From assembly GCF_049310025.1 (NCBI RefSeq), contig NZ_JBJYKD010000002.1, positions 102,343 through 166,342 on the forward strand: DNA of 64,000 bases, in the 5' to 3' direction. Made by a program: the position numbers and the translations under genes. Numbering within the stretch: the first letter of the stretch is position 1; each line of letters starts with the position of its first letter. A model generated the notes under the pieces. That model was given only the letters and a program-made list of their open reading frames with translations, ran no database searches and was not told the DNA's origin. Source of the DNA: JBJYKD01 sp049310025. GTDB lineage: Bacteria; Bacillota; Thermosediminibacteria; Thermosediminibacterales; Tepidanaerobacteraceae. Below, one piece after another: positions 16,899-24,858 of this stretch.

Positions 16899-17369
16899 CT
16901 ATTTTTCAAACATCCTGGCAAGGCCTGTCCTTTTTAGGACATAAAACAGAGGAATGCCAAGCCCCACCACCGCTATCATCTCGCCCAACCCGATATACGC
17001 CACCGTGACCCAGTAGGGGACATCGTATAACATGCTAAGGTAATAAGATACTCCAAATGCGTTTAAAACAACAGGCGGCACCGCTCCGAGGACTGGCCCA
17101 GGCATTTTGCTCGTCAGGTAAGCCGCGGCCAGCGTAATGAGGCTGCCGCCGTATATATCCCAGGGCCCGAGGCCTCCGAGTATATTGGCCAAAAGACACC
17201 CTACAAAGAGGCCCGGTATGGCGGATTTCTCCAAAAGCGGCAAAAGAGTCAGAGCTTCGGAAACTCTCACCTGTACGGGACCGTAGCTTATGGGTTTCAG
17301 CGCGTATGTAAGAATGGCGTAAACAGCAGCGATAACCGAGGCTCTCACCACGTAGCGCACAGGGTTCAT
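16899..17369 (-). CDS. queT: QueT family queuosine precursor transporter
   Basis: A 156-residue integral membrane protein with about five to six helices and the QueT family features SEALTLLPLLEKSAIPGL and GCLLANILGG. QueT is the substrate-binding S component of an ECF-type transporter thought to import preQ1 or other queuosine precursors. With tgt and queA also in the window, a preQ1 salvage route is likely. The ATG at 17369 has AAAGGAGA at 7-8 bases upstream; an upstream TTG is rejected. Confidence 0.92.
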   Translation of the reverse strand: MNPVRYVVRASVIAAVYAILTYALKPISYGPVQVRVSEALTLLPLLEKSAIPGLFVGCLLANILGGLGPWDIYGGSLITLAAAYLTSKMPGPVLGAVPPVVLNAFGVSYYLSMLYDVPYWVTVAYIGLGEMIAVVGLGIPLFYVLKRTGLARMFEK

Positions 17370-17411
17370 AAAAGATTCTCCTTTCAATGATTTATGATCA
17401 ATACCATATTT

Positions 17412-17440
17412 AGTTTATCGCTACTTAAACAAGCAGTCAA
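17412..17440 (-). promoter_or_regulatory. queT promoter
   Basis: A -35 TTGACT (17435-17440) and a -10 TAAACT (17412-17417) spaced by 17 bases on the minus strand. The start would be near 17405, leaving a leader of only about 35 bases, too short for a preQ1 riboswitch. Confidence 0.5.
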
Positions 17441-17460
17441 TGTTCTGCACCGGAAGATTA

Positions 17461-17489
17461 TTTACAATTGGCCTTTTTTATTATATAAT
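17461..17489 (+). promoter_or_regulatory. Promoter of the Mn riboswitch/ATPase transcript
   Basis: TTTACA (17461-17466) and TATAAT (17484-17489) with exact 17-base spacing, placing the transcript start near 17496, just ahead of the riboswitch. Confidence 0.7.
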
Positions 17490-17522
17490 TTATAACGCAA
17501 AACTAAAAAATTCATTTTTGCT

Positions 17523-17613
17523 GTTAAAGGGGAGTAGCCGTAATCGATAAAGCCACCAACACGGTATTTACCTGGCTTTATCCTCCGGAGTTTCCGAGGG
17601 CAAGACCTTTAAC
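17523..17613 (+). promoter_or_regulatory. yybP-ykoY (Mn2+) riboswitch aptamer
   Basis: The conserved yybP-ykoY core is present: AAAGGGGAGTAGC at the 5' side and a 3' side GGCAAGACCTTTAA. P1 pairs perfectly over 8 bp (GTTAAAGG 17523-17530 with CCTTTAAC 17606-17613). This class senses Mn2+. The 3' strand of P1 is also the 5' arm of the terminator that follows, so metal binding should favour P1 and read-through. The controlled gene is a P-type ATPase, a known target type. Confidence 0.92.
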
Positions 17614-17650
17614 ATAATTCATCTATAGAATTATGTTAGAGGTCTTTTTT
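17603..17650 (+). terminator. Riboswitch expression-platform terminator
   Basis: Long hairpin: 5' arm AGACC-TTTAACATAATTC (17603-17620), 7-base loop, 3' arm to GGTCT (17645), then a run of T. It competes with aptamer P1 for the CCTTTAAC segment. Confidence 0.88.
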
Positions 17651-17732
17651 AATTTTCTGTTGAGGGGAGGTGAGGTTAAAAAAGGTGTTTTTCCCACATA
17701 CTAAAAAATAGACGGTAAAGGGAGGGCTTTTT

Positions 17733-20441
17733 TTGGAAAAAAAGAAATGGTACGCTCTTGAAAAGAAAGACGTGGCCGAATCTTTAAAAACACATCTGGA
17801 AAAGGGCCTCTCTTCACGCCAGGCGGAAGAGAGATTAAAAGCTCACGGATATAATGAGCTTATAGGAAAAAAGGGACTGACAATATGGGAAATGCTGCTT
17901 GAACAGTTTAAAGATTTTCTGGTGCTTATACTTATCGCAGCAAGCCTTGTTTCTATGCTGATAGGAGAGATTACGGATTCGGCCGTAATCATACTTATAG
18001 TCATATTAAACGCGGTCCTGGGCGTAATCCAGGAATCCAGAGCCAGCAAAGCCCTGGAGGCTCTACAAAAGATGGCCGCTCCCGAGGCCAAAGTCATCAG
18101 AGACGGGCACATAGTTGAAGTCCCGGCAAGGGAATTGGTGCCGGGAGACCTGGTGCTGCTCGAGGCGGGCAATTACGTACCGGCCGACTTGCGGCTGGTG
18201 GAGAGCGTAAATTTGAAAATTGACGAGGCTTCGCTGACTGGAGAATCTGTGCCCGTTGAAAAAAATGCCGACATAGTTTACCAGGAGGAAATGCCCCTCG
18301 GCGACAGGACCAATTCAGCTTTTATGGGAACCGTGGTGACCTACGGCAGGGGCAAGGGCATTGTTGTTTCCACAGGGATGAATACCGAAATAGGCATGAT
18401 TGCAGAGATGCTGGAATCTTACCAGGAAGAAGAGACTCCCCTGCAGAAAAAACTCGCCGAACTTGGTAAAATTTTGGGTATCGCCAGTCTTGCCATATGC
18501 GGTGCGGTTTTCGTTCTCGGTCTTATAAGGGGAGTGCCGGCCCTTGAAATGTTTATGACCGCGGTGAGCCTTGCTGTGGCTGCCATACCCGAAGGGCTTC
18601 CGGCCATTGTGACAATTGTGCTGGCGCTGGGTATGCAACGAATGGTAAAACGCCATTCGATAATAAAAAAGCTCCACGCAGTCGAAACCCTCGGCAGCAT
18701 CACGGTCATATGTTCAGATAAGACCGGGACCCTTACTCAAAACGAGATGACCGTTACCAGGATTTATACGGACGGCAAAATGTATTCTGTAAGCGGCGAG
18801 GGATACAGGCCTTACGGCGAGTTTACTCTGGATAAGTCCAAAATAGACCCCAAGGCGGACCCTCACTTAAAGCTCCTGTTGACCATCGGCACCCTGTGCA
18901 ACGACTCTAAACTGGAAGAAAGCGGCACTGAAAAAGACAGTGAGAAATCCTGGCGCATCCTGGGGGACCCGACAGAAGGCGCCCTTGTGGTAGCCGCCGC
19001 CAAAGCCGGCATTTATACAGAAGATCTCGCCAGAACCATGCCCAGACTCCAGGAAATACCCTTTGATTCCGACAGGAAGAGAATGACTACTTTCCACCCG
19101 GCCGACCATGGTTATGTGGCATATGTAAAGGGAGCCCCCGACGTTATGCTCGGTTTATCCTCGACTATATATAAAGGCGGTAAGGTGGTCCCCCTGACTT
19201 CTGAGGATAAGAAAAAAATCATGGACGCCAACCGTGAAATGGCCACCCGCGCTCTCAGAGTTCTGGCCCTGGCTTACAGAAATCTCGACAGCATACCCGG
19301 AGAACCCAGGCCCGAAGAGATCGAAAAAGATATGACTTTTGTGGGCCTCGTTGGAATGATAGACCCTGCCAGGCCGGAAGCAAAAGAAGCCATTAAGATT
19401 TGCAAACAAGCCGGCATCAGGCCTGTTATGATCACCGGCGACTACAAAGACACAGCCGTAGCCATAGCAAAGGAACTGGGGATGATCGAAGACGAGACCA
19501 GGGTTTTAACCGGAGCCCAGCTGGATGAACTGAGTGACGAAGAATTGGCGGCCGCTGCCAGTGATGTATCCGTATACGCCCGGGTATCTCCGGTCCACAA
19601 ACTTAAAATCGTCGATGCCATAAAGAAAAACAAACATATTGCTGCTATGACCGGAGATGGCGTCAACGACGCTCCCGCTTTGAAAAAGGCCGACATAGGC
19701 GTAGCCATGGGAATTACGGGGACCGACGTTGCAAAAGAAACAGCCGACATGATATTGACCGACGATAATTTTGCCAGCATCGTTGCGGCGGTGGAAGAGG
19801 GAAGGGTCATTTATTCCAACATACGGAAGTTTATCTTTTTCCTGCTTTCCTGCAATATCGCCGAAATATTGATTATTTTCGTGGCAATGCTTACAGGGTT
19901 GCCCGTGCCGCTGAAGCCCATTCAATTGCTGTGGTTGAATCTTTTGACCGACGCTTTCCCGGCGCTGGCGCTGGGGATGGAAAAGAGAGAACCGGATATT
20001 ATGAAAAGACCGCCACGGGACCCCGATGAACCAATTATGGACAAACGCATGAAATGGCAGATCGCGATTCAGAGTACTTTCATGACGGTAGCCGTTCTCG
20101 GAGTCTTCGTATATGCCCTGAATTTCGAAAACGGCATTCAAACAGCCAGGACCTATGCCTTTACCACTCTTATATTCAGCGAGCTTTTAAGAGCTTATAC
20201 ATCCCGCTCGGAAACTTTCTCGGTATTTGAAATTGGATTCTTTACAAACAAATACATGGTGGGCGGCACCATAATATCATTCTTGCTGCTTCTTACCGTG
20301 ATTTATGTTCCGTATTTAAGGTCGGTTTTCGATACAATATTTCTTTCCTTCCACGATTGGGATGTAATAGTGGCCTTCGGCTTGATACCGTTTATAGCCG
20401 CCGAAGTAAGCAAAGTATTCCTGAGAAGGCACCAAAACTGA
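17733..20441 (+). CDS. P2A-type Ca2+/Mn2+-transporting P-type ATPase
   Basis: A 902-residue PMR1/SERCA-like pump. Features: N-terminal cation ATPase domain, TGESVPVEK actuator loop, phosphorylation motif CSDKTGTLTQNE, hinge MTGDGVNDAPALKKADIG, M4 ion-site IPEGLPAI, M5 CNIAEIL and M6 NLLTDAFPAL. These match Ca2+ (and Mn2+) transport rather than heavy metals; there is no CPC motif. The TTG start at 17733 has AAAGGGAGGG upstream. A Mn2+-sensing riboswitch in its leader argues that it exports Mn2+ when Mn2+ is high. Confidence 0.95.
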   Translation: MEKKKWYALEKKDVAESLKTHLEKGLSSRQAEERLKAHGYNELIGKKGLTIWEMLLEQFKDFLVLILIAASLVSMLIGEITDSAVIILIVILNAVLGVIQESRASKALEALQKMAAPEAKVIRDGHIVEVPARELVPGDLVLLEAGNYVPADLRLVESVNLKIDEASLTGESVPVEKNADIVYQEEMPLGDRTNSAFMGTVVTYGRGKGIVVSTGMNTEIGMIAEMLESYQEEETPLQKKLAELGKILGIASLAICGAVFVLGLIRGVPALEMFMTAVSLAVAAIPEGLPAIVTIVLALGMQRMVKRHSIIKKLHAVETLGSITVICSDKTGTLTQNEMTVTRIYTDGKMYSVSGEGYRPYGEFTLDKSKIDPKADPHLKLLLTIGTLCNDSKLEESGTEKDSEKSWRILGDPTEGALVVAAAKAGIYTEDLARTMPRLQEIPFDSDRKRMTTFHPADHGYVAYVKGAPDVMLGLSSTIYKGGKVVPLTSEDKKKIMDANREMATRALRVLALAYRNLDSIPGEPRPEEIEKDMTFVGLVGMIDPARPEAKEAIKICKQAGIRPVMITGDYKDTAVAIAKELGMIEDETRVLTGAQLDELSDEELAAAASDVSVYARVSPVHKLKIVDAIKKNKHIAAMTGDGVNDAPALKKADIGVAMGITGTDVAKETADMILTDDNFASIVAAVEEGRVIYSNIRKFIFFLLSCNIAEILIIFVAMLTGLPVPLKPIQLLWLNLLTDAFPALALGMEKREPDIMKRPPRDPDEPIMDKRMKWQIAIQSTFMTVAVLGVFVYALNFENGIQTARTYAFTTLIFSELLRAYTSRSETFSVFEIGFFTNKYMVGGTIISFLLLLTVIYVPYLRSVFDTIFLSFHDWDVIVAFGLIPFIAAEVSKVFLRRHQN

Positions 20442-20444
20442 AAG

Positions 20445-20482
20445 GATCAAGGGCCTGTCGTCTTTGACAGGCCCTTGATCTT
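20445..20482 (+). terminator. Terminator between the convergent ATPase and fur genes
   Basis: Strong hairpin GATCAAGGGCCTGTC / GACAGGCCCTTGATC with a 6-base loop between the two convergent genes. T-runs on either side are weak, but the 15-bp stem probably stops transcription from both sides. Confidence 0.75.
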
Positions 20483-20489
20483 ATCCGGT

Positions 20490-20975
20490 TTAATTTTCTT
20501 TTTTTATGTTTTGCGGCTCCTGACATTCCCGGCAGTAGCCCAGAAATTTTACCACGTGGTCCACTATTTTAAACTCGTTGCTTTTTTCGACTTTCTGTTC
20601 CAGTTCATCCAGCAGGTCTCCGTCGAATTCGTAAACCCTGCCGCATTTTATGCATATCAGGTGGTGATGCTGGTGCTTTTCTTCTTCACTCAATTCGTAT
20701 CTGTAACAACCATCCCCGAAATTAAGTTTTTTTATGATGTCAAACTCGTCGAAAAGCTGAAGGGTCCTGTAGATGGTAGCAAGACCTACGTCGGGGAATT
20801 TTTCTTTTACCAGGCCGTAAATTTCTTCGGTGCTAAGGTGCTTCGACTGGTTCTCCAAAAGCACGTCCAGCGTGGCTCTCCTCTGCGGGGTAAGCTTGCA
20901 CTCTTTTTCCCTCATTTTTTCTTCTATCAACCTGAGTTTCCGGCTTTTTTCATCCAGCTTTTCTTCTGCGGCCAC
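20490..20975 (-). CDS. Fur family metal-dependent regulator
   Basis: A 161-residue Fur/PerR/Zur protein. It has an extended charged N-terminus, winged helix (CKLTPQRRATLDVLLENQ; GLATIYRTLQLFDE recognition helix) and a dimerisation domain with HQHHHLICIKCG and a CREC pair, giving the structural CxxC...CxxC zinc site. Whether the sensed ligand is iron, zinc, manganese or peroxide cannot be read from the sequence. It has its own strong promoter and convergent orientation with the ATPase gene. Confidence 0.92.
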   Translation of the reverse strand: MAAEEKLDEKSRKLRLIEEKMREKECKLTPQRRATLDVLLENQSKHLSTEEIYGLVKEKFPDVGLATIYRTLQLFDEFDIIKKLNFGDGCYRYELSEEEKHQHHHLICIKCGRVYEFDGDLLDELEQKVEKSNEFKIVDHVVKFLGYCRECQEPQNIKKEN

Positions 20976-21006
20976 TTTGATCCCCCCTGATACCTATCCT
21001 GTACCT

Positions 21007-21035
21007 AGTATAGTGTAAATAAAAATCATTGTCAA
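21007..21035 (-). promoter_or_regulatory. fur promoter
   Basis: TTGACA (21030-21035) and TATACT (21007-21012) with 17-base spacing on the minus strand, upstream of the Fur family gene. Confidence 0.75.
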
Positions 21036-21040
21036 GATTT

Positions 21041-22612
21041 TTAAAATCTGATGAGGACTGCATTGGCCATATCTTCAATCTTCCTGATTTCGTGTAATAC
21101 TTCATCCGGAATGTTTTCGTCCACCCCCAGAGCCATTAAGGCTTCGCCCCGATATGATTTTCTGCCGACCTGCATGTAAGCAATATTTATGTCGTTTTTA
21201 CCGAGCAGGGTCCCCACTTTTCCCACTATTCCCGGCCTGTCTTTATGAAAAGTTATCAAAACATATCCCGAGGGGATGAGATCAATCTTGTAGTCGTCAA
21301 CGGCTATGATTCTCTCTTCATTATTGCCTGTAACCGTACCGGAAACAAGGCCTTCACCTTTATCGGTGGTTACCTTCATCGTAACCACCCCGGGGGCATC
21401 CTGCTCCTGTCTTATCTTTTTTTCTATGATTTTAATACCCCTCTCCTTTGCTATAAGGGGAGCATTTACCAGGTTTGCCTGAGTTTGAAGTATGTTCGAC
21501 AAAATGCCCTTTATCCCGGCGGTGGTTACAAGTTTGACATCCATTTTTTCAATTTTGCCGGTGTATATCATTTCCACTTCTCTGATTCTTCCGTTTCTCA
21601 ACTGTGTGTAAAAGGACCCCATTTTTTCCGCCAGGTCTATAAAGGGTTTTATTTCGTTGAATTCTTCCGGCTTTACAGACAGCATGTTTACGGGATTCTT
21701 AACAATTTCGCCTTTCAGCGCTCTCATTACATCCCTGGCCACCTCTTTTGCCACACTAATCTGTGCCTCAGCCGTCGAGGCCCCCAGGTGCGGTGTGGCT
21801 ATCACATTGGGTAAGGCAATTAACGGGCTCTCAATCGGAGGCTCGTGCTCGAACACATCCAGAGCGCATCCGGCTATTTTTCCCGACTTTAAAGCATCGT
21901 AAAGAGCTTTTTCGTCTATGATGCCACCCCGCGCACAGTTTATGAGCATTACACCGTCTTTCATCATGGAAATTTGCTCTTGCCCGATCATATGATAAGT
22001 ATTTTTTGTCAGCGGCACGTGAAATGTTATAAAATCCGCCTCTTTTAACAGCGTATGCAAATCCGTTACGGTAATATTAATATTTTCGACCTGGTCTTTG
22101 TTGATGTAGGGATCGTAAGCCAATACGCTCATTCCAAACCCCATCGCCTTTTTGGCCACTTCTTTTCCTATCCTTCCAAAACCCACAACGCCCAGAACTT
22201 TACCGTTTAATTCCACACCCATAAATTTGTTTCTTTCCCATTTCCCCGCCTTCAGGCTCGCTACCGCCTGAGGAATGTTTCTGGAAAGCGCCGCCAGCAA
22301 AGCCATAGTATGCTCGCTCGCAGCGATGGTATTGCCCTCTGGAGCATTTACAACGAGAATTCCTTTTCTGGTGGCCGTCTCCACATCTATATTATCCACA
22401 CCAACACCGGCCCTGCCTATGACTTTTAAATTGCTGTTTTCTATAATGTTTTTTGTAACCTTCGTTGCACTTCTAACAATCAGGGCGTCGTAATCCTTGA
22501 TTATTTCAATAATTTCTTTTTCGCTCAACCTGGTTTTTACATCCACTTCACACTCCTGTCTTAAAATGTCTATCCCTTCTACGGCGATATCATCGCTTAT
22601 CAGTATTTTCAT
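21041..22612 (-). CDS. serA: D-3-phosphoglycerate dehydrogenase
   Basis: A 523-residue long-form (ASB-ACT) phosphoglycerate dehydrogenase, first enzyme of serine synthesis. NAD-binding core has GVVGFGRIGKEVAKKA; catalytic segments NAPEGNT, VLINCARGGIIDE and the ATPHLGAST His-box are intact. The C-terminal half has the intervening domain and an ACT domain (from about residue 450, ITFHKDRPGIVGKVG). ATG at 22612 with AAGGAGAGG upstream; a longer upstream frame overlaps the previous gene and is rejected. It overlaps the aminotransferase gene by 23 bases and shares its serine T-box. Confidence 0.95.
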   Translation of the reverse strand: MKILISDDIAVEGIDILRQECEVDVKTRLSEKEIIEIIKDYDALIVRSATKVTKNIIENSNLKVIGRAGVGVDNIDVETATRKGILVVNAPEGNTIAASEHTMALLAALSRNIPQAVASLKAGKWERNKFMGVELNGKVLGVVGFGRIGKEVAKKAMGFGMSVLAYDPYINKDQVENINITVTDLHTLLKEADFITFHVPLTKNTYHMIGQEQISMMKDGVMLINCARGGIIDEKALYDALKSGKIAGCALDVFEHEPPIESPLIALPNVIATPHLGASTAEAQISVAKEVARDVMRALKGEIVKNPVNMLSVKPEEFNEIKPFIDLAEKMGSFYTQLRNGRIREVEMIYTGKIEKMDVKLVTTAGIKGILSNILQTQANLVNAPLIAKERGIKIIEKKIRQEQDAPGVVTMKVTTDKGEGLVSGTVTGNNEERIIAVDDYKIDLIPSGYVLITFHKDRPGIVGKVGTLLGKNDINIAYMQVGRKSYRGEALMALGVDENIPDEVLHEIRKIEDMANAVLIRF

Positions 22613-23759
22613 TGCCAACCACCTCTCCTTCAAAAACCTTCTCTGCGGCATTGACTCCTTTGCCGTAGAGACTTTCATCCCCCAGGACCATTTCCAGAGC
22701 CGCCAGCACATTGATTATATCAAGTTCGTCAACATATCCCAGGTGACCTATCCTCATTATTTTATTTTTCAATCTGTCCTGGCCGCCCGCGATGGTTATG
22801 TTGAACCTGCTCTTCATCAACTTTGGAAAGGCGAGTCTGCCTTCATACTGGGAGACATCCACTGAAGTCACCGTGGGAGACGCCCACCTGTCTTCTACAA
22901 AAAGCTTGAACCCCAGGGCCTTTAAACCCTCCCTTAAACCCCGGGAAAGCTTCATATGCCTTGCAAAAATATGAGCGAGGCCTTCCTGTTTAATCAATTC
23001 CAGAGACTCCTTCAGGGCAAAAATCAAAGATACCGCCGGAGTGTACGGCGTTTGTCCTTTTTCAAGACTTTTTCTGGCTGCCTTAAAATCCCAGTAAAAT
23101 CTGGGCATCTTAGACTTCTCCACAAAGTGCCAGGCCTTCGGGCTCAGAGACACAAACCCAAGCCCCGGCGGCATCATGAGGGCTTTTTGCGAACCGGTAA
23201 CCACCACGTCCAGATTCCACTCGTCAGTCTTTAAATCCACAGCTCCAAGAGAGCTTATGGCATCCACCAGCAACAGTGCCGGGTGGTCCCCCACCGCTTC
23301 CCTCAAGGACTTTACATCGTTTAAAACACCTGTGGATGTTTCGTTGTGTGTCAGCAAAATCCCTTTTATTTCCTTATTTTTATCCCTTAAAATTCTCTCT
23401 CTTACAATTTCCGGCGTAACAGGCTTTCCCCATTCTACTGAAATTCTTTCAACCCTTGCTCCAAAAGCTTCTGCAATCGAAGCGAACCTTTCGCCGAAGA
23501 CGCCGCACGTAAATGAGACTATCAGGTCCCCGGGCGAAAAAAGGTTTACAATGGCTGCCTCCATCACTCCTGTACCGGCGGAGGGGAAAATGAGAACATC
23601 ATTTTTTGTTTGAAACACCTCTTTTAAGCCTTCACTGACATCTTTAAAAAGCTTTGAAAACTCCTCTCCCCTGTGATTTATCATGGGCCGCTGCATCGCC
23701 CCTAAAACGCTTTCAGGCACTTCGGTGGGCCCAGGAATCCTCAAATGGTGCTTTTTCAC
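22590..23759 (-). CDS. Class V aminotransferase (serine-pyruvate / alanine-glyoxylate type)
   Basis: A 389-residue PLP enzyme of fold type I. The start IPGPTEVPESV and the PLP-lysine segment VTGSQKALMMPPGLGF are typical of serine-glyoxylate/alanine-glyoxylate aminotransferases. It is the first gene of a serine T-box operon with serA; with no serC nearby, it probably supplies the transamination step of serine synthesis (phosphohydroxypyruvate to phosphoserine, or hydroxypyruvate to serine). That role is inferred from context. Confidence 0.9.
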   Translation of the reverse strand: MKKHHLRIPGPTEVPESVLGAMQRPMINHRGEEFSKLFKDVSEGLKEVFQTKNDVLIFPSAGTGVMEAAIVNLFSPGDLIVSFTCGVFGERFASIAEAFGARVERISVEWGKPVTPEIVRERILRDKNKEIKGILLTHNETSTGVLNDVKSLREAVGDHPALLLVDAISSLGAVDLKTDEWNLDVVVTGSQKALMMPPGLGFVSLSPKAWHFVEKSKMPRFYWDFKAARKSLEKGQTPYTPAVSLIFALKESLELIKQEGLAHIFARHMKLSRGLREGLKALGFKLFVEDRWASPTVTSVDVSQYEGRLAFPKLMKSRFNITIAGGQDRLKNKIMRIGHLGYVDELDIINVLAALEMVLGDESLYGKGVNAAEKVFEGEVVGNENTDKR

Positions 23760-23788
23760 AGTATCTCCTCCCCTGCAAAAATAAAAAT

Positions 23789-24020
23789 ATAAAAAAAACC
23801 GCCCACCAAGGGGCGGTAATTACCGCGGTGCCACCCTATTTCGGTTTCCCAAAATACAATAGCCCTCTCTCTATAATGTAACGGTTATACCCGTTTGACT
23901 CATCGCCAACAACTCCGAGGTGGAAATAAAGGTATTCTACCGGTTTGCACCTTCCACCGGCTCTCTTAAAGAATTGACCTTTAATTTTCCTCTTCATCGC
24001 TTTAACGATTTAATTTTTAT
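23789..24020 (-). promoter_or_regulatory. T-box leader, serine specifier (UCC)
   Basis: Transcription-antitermination T-box. The stem I distal AGAGAGCCGG segment, the T-box sequence AGGGTGGCACCGCGG (23823-23837 on the plus numbering) and a terminator hairpin (23798-23817, ACCGCCC/GGGCGGT followed by T8) are present. In the specifier loop the codon just before the lower stem and followed by A is UCC (23922-23924), a serine codon, matching the serA operon it precedes. Uncharged tRNA-Ser should raise expression. Confidence 0.9.
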
Positions 24021-24025
24021 CAGTA

Positions 24026-24053
24026 ATTATAACATAAAAAGCCGGCATGTCAA
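24026..24053 (-). promoter_or_regulatory. Promoter of the serine T-box operon
   Basis: Consensus TTGACA (24048-24053) and TATAAT (24026-24031) with 16-base spacing on the minus strand, immediately before the T-box leader. Confidence 0.85.
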
Positions 24054-24057
24054 GAGC

Positions 24058-24363
24058 TCATTCATCTTCGTCATCAATGTCCTCTTCGTCATCCGCCTCG
24101 TCCACTATATCAAAGTCTCCCTCTGATACGGCTTCCCATGCTTCTTTGACCTTTTCAAACTCATCATCGTCTTCCACTTCCGTCAGTACCTCTTCACCGT
24201 TTTCATCGGCGTCGATCCGGAAGATGTAAGCCTGTTCCCCGTCTTCGTCTAAAGGCACCAGAATGGCATAGTCGTTGTCTTCAACGTTTACCACACCCAA
24301 CACTTCAAATTCCGTTTCCTGTCCTTCTTCATCGTAGAGAGTTATGGTTTCCCTTTCATCCAT
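24058..24363 (-). CDS. yrzB: DUF1292 family protein
   Basis: A 101-residue very acidic protein of the DUF1292 family (YrzB in Bacillus); it begins ERETITLYDEEGQETEFEVLG and ends in a poly-Asp/Glu tail. Function is unknown. The neighbourhood alaS-ireB-ruvX-yrzB is conserved in Firmicutes, here with an aldo/keto reductase inserted. It has its own promoter inside the 3' end of ruvX. Confidence 0.88.
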   Translation of the reverse strand: MDERETITLYDEEGQETEFEVLGVVNVEDNDYAILVPLDEDGEQAYIFRIDADENGEEVLTEVEDDDEFEKVKEAWEAVSEGDFDIVDEADDEEDIDDEDE

Positions 24364-24396
24364 GGTCTTTCACTCCAATTCTATTAAATTACAAAT

Positions 24397-24425
24397 ATTG
24401 TATAGTATATTTCATTTAGTGTCAA
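24397..24425 (-). promoter_or_regulatory. Promoter of the DUF1292 gene
   Basis: TTGACA (24420-24425) and TACAAT (24397-24402) spaced by 17 bases on the minus strand. The -35 overlaps the last codons of ruvX. Confidence 0.6.
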
Positions 24426-24843
24426 CATGGGATTTGTATTTGTAATCTAAATAATTCTGCAATATAAGCACCGCCGCCATTTTATCGATTAAACCTTTTC
24501 TTTTTTTTCGAGATAAATCGGCTTCTATTAAAGTTCTTTCAGCCGCTATGGTTGTAAGCCTTTCATCCCAGTATACGATATCGATGTTTGCATGATTTTT
24601 CAATTTTTCGCCAAAATTTTTTACCGACTCGCCCCGGGGCCCCAGCGTCCCGTTCATATTCCTCGGCAGACCGATGACCACCTTCCCAATATGGAAACGT
24701 TCAAGGATGTTTAAAATTTCTTTAATATCCTCTTTTAAACCTTTCCGCTCTATCACTCCTATGCCCCGGGCCGTCAGCTCTAGCTCATCGGAAACGGCGA
24801 TTCCGATCCTTTTGTCTCCGACATCCAAACTTAAAATACGCAT
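24412..24843 (-). CDS. ruvX: Putative Holliday junction resolvase / pre-16S rRNA nuclease YqgF
   Basis: A 143-residue RNase H-fold protein. It has the start ILSLDVGDKRIGIAVSD (catalytic Asp), VVIGLPRNMNGT with the family's PxxxNGT, and YWDERLTTIAAERTLIEA with the second and third acidic residues. YqgF/RuvX trims 16S rRNA precursors and was earlier proposed as a resolvase. Length is normal. It sits in the alaS-ireB cluster. Confidence 0.92.
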   Translation of the reverse strand: MRILSLDVGDKRIGIAVSDELELTARGIGVIERKGLKEDIKEILNILERFHIGKVVIGLPRNMNGTLGPRGESVKNFGEKLKNHANIDIVYWDERLTTIAAERTLIEADLSRKKRKGLIDKMAAVLILQNYLDYKYKSHVDTK

Positions 24844-24858
24844 TTATTAGTACCCCTT

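Noticed and set aside
17388..17440. preQ1 riboswitch upstream of queT.
   Set aside because: An AAACTAA-like tail is present, but the hairpin before it has a 4-base loop and the predicted transcript start leaves too short a leader.
22613..22711. N-terminal extension of SerA by 33 residues.
   Set aside because: It lies in the 3' end of the aminotransferase gene, and the ATG at 22612 with a good ribosome binding site gives the family N-terminus.
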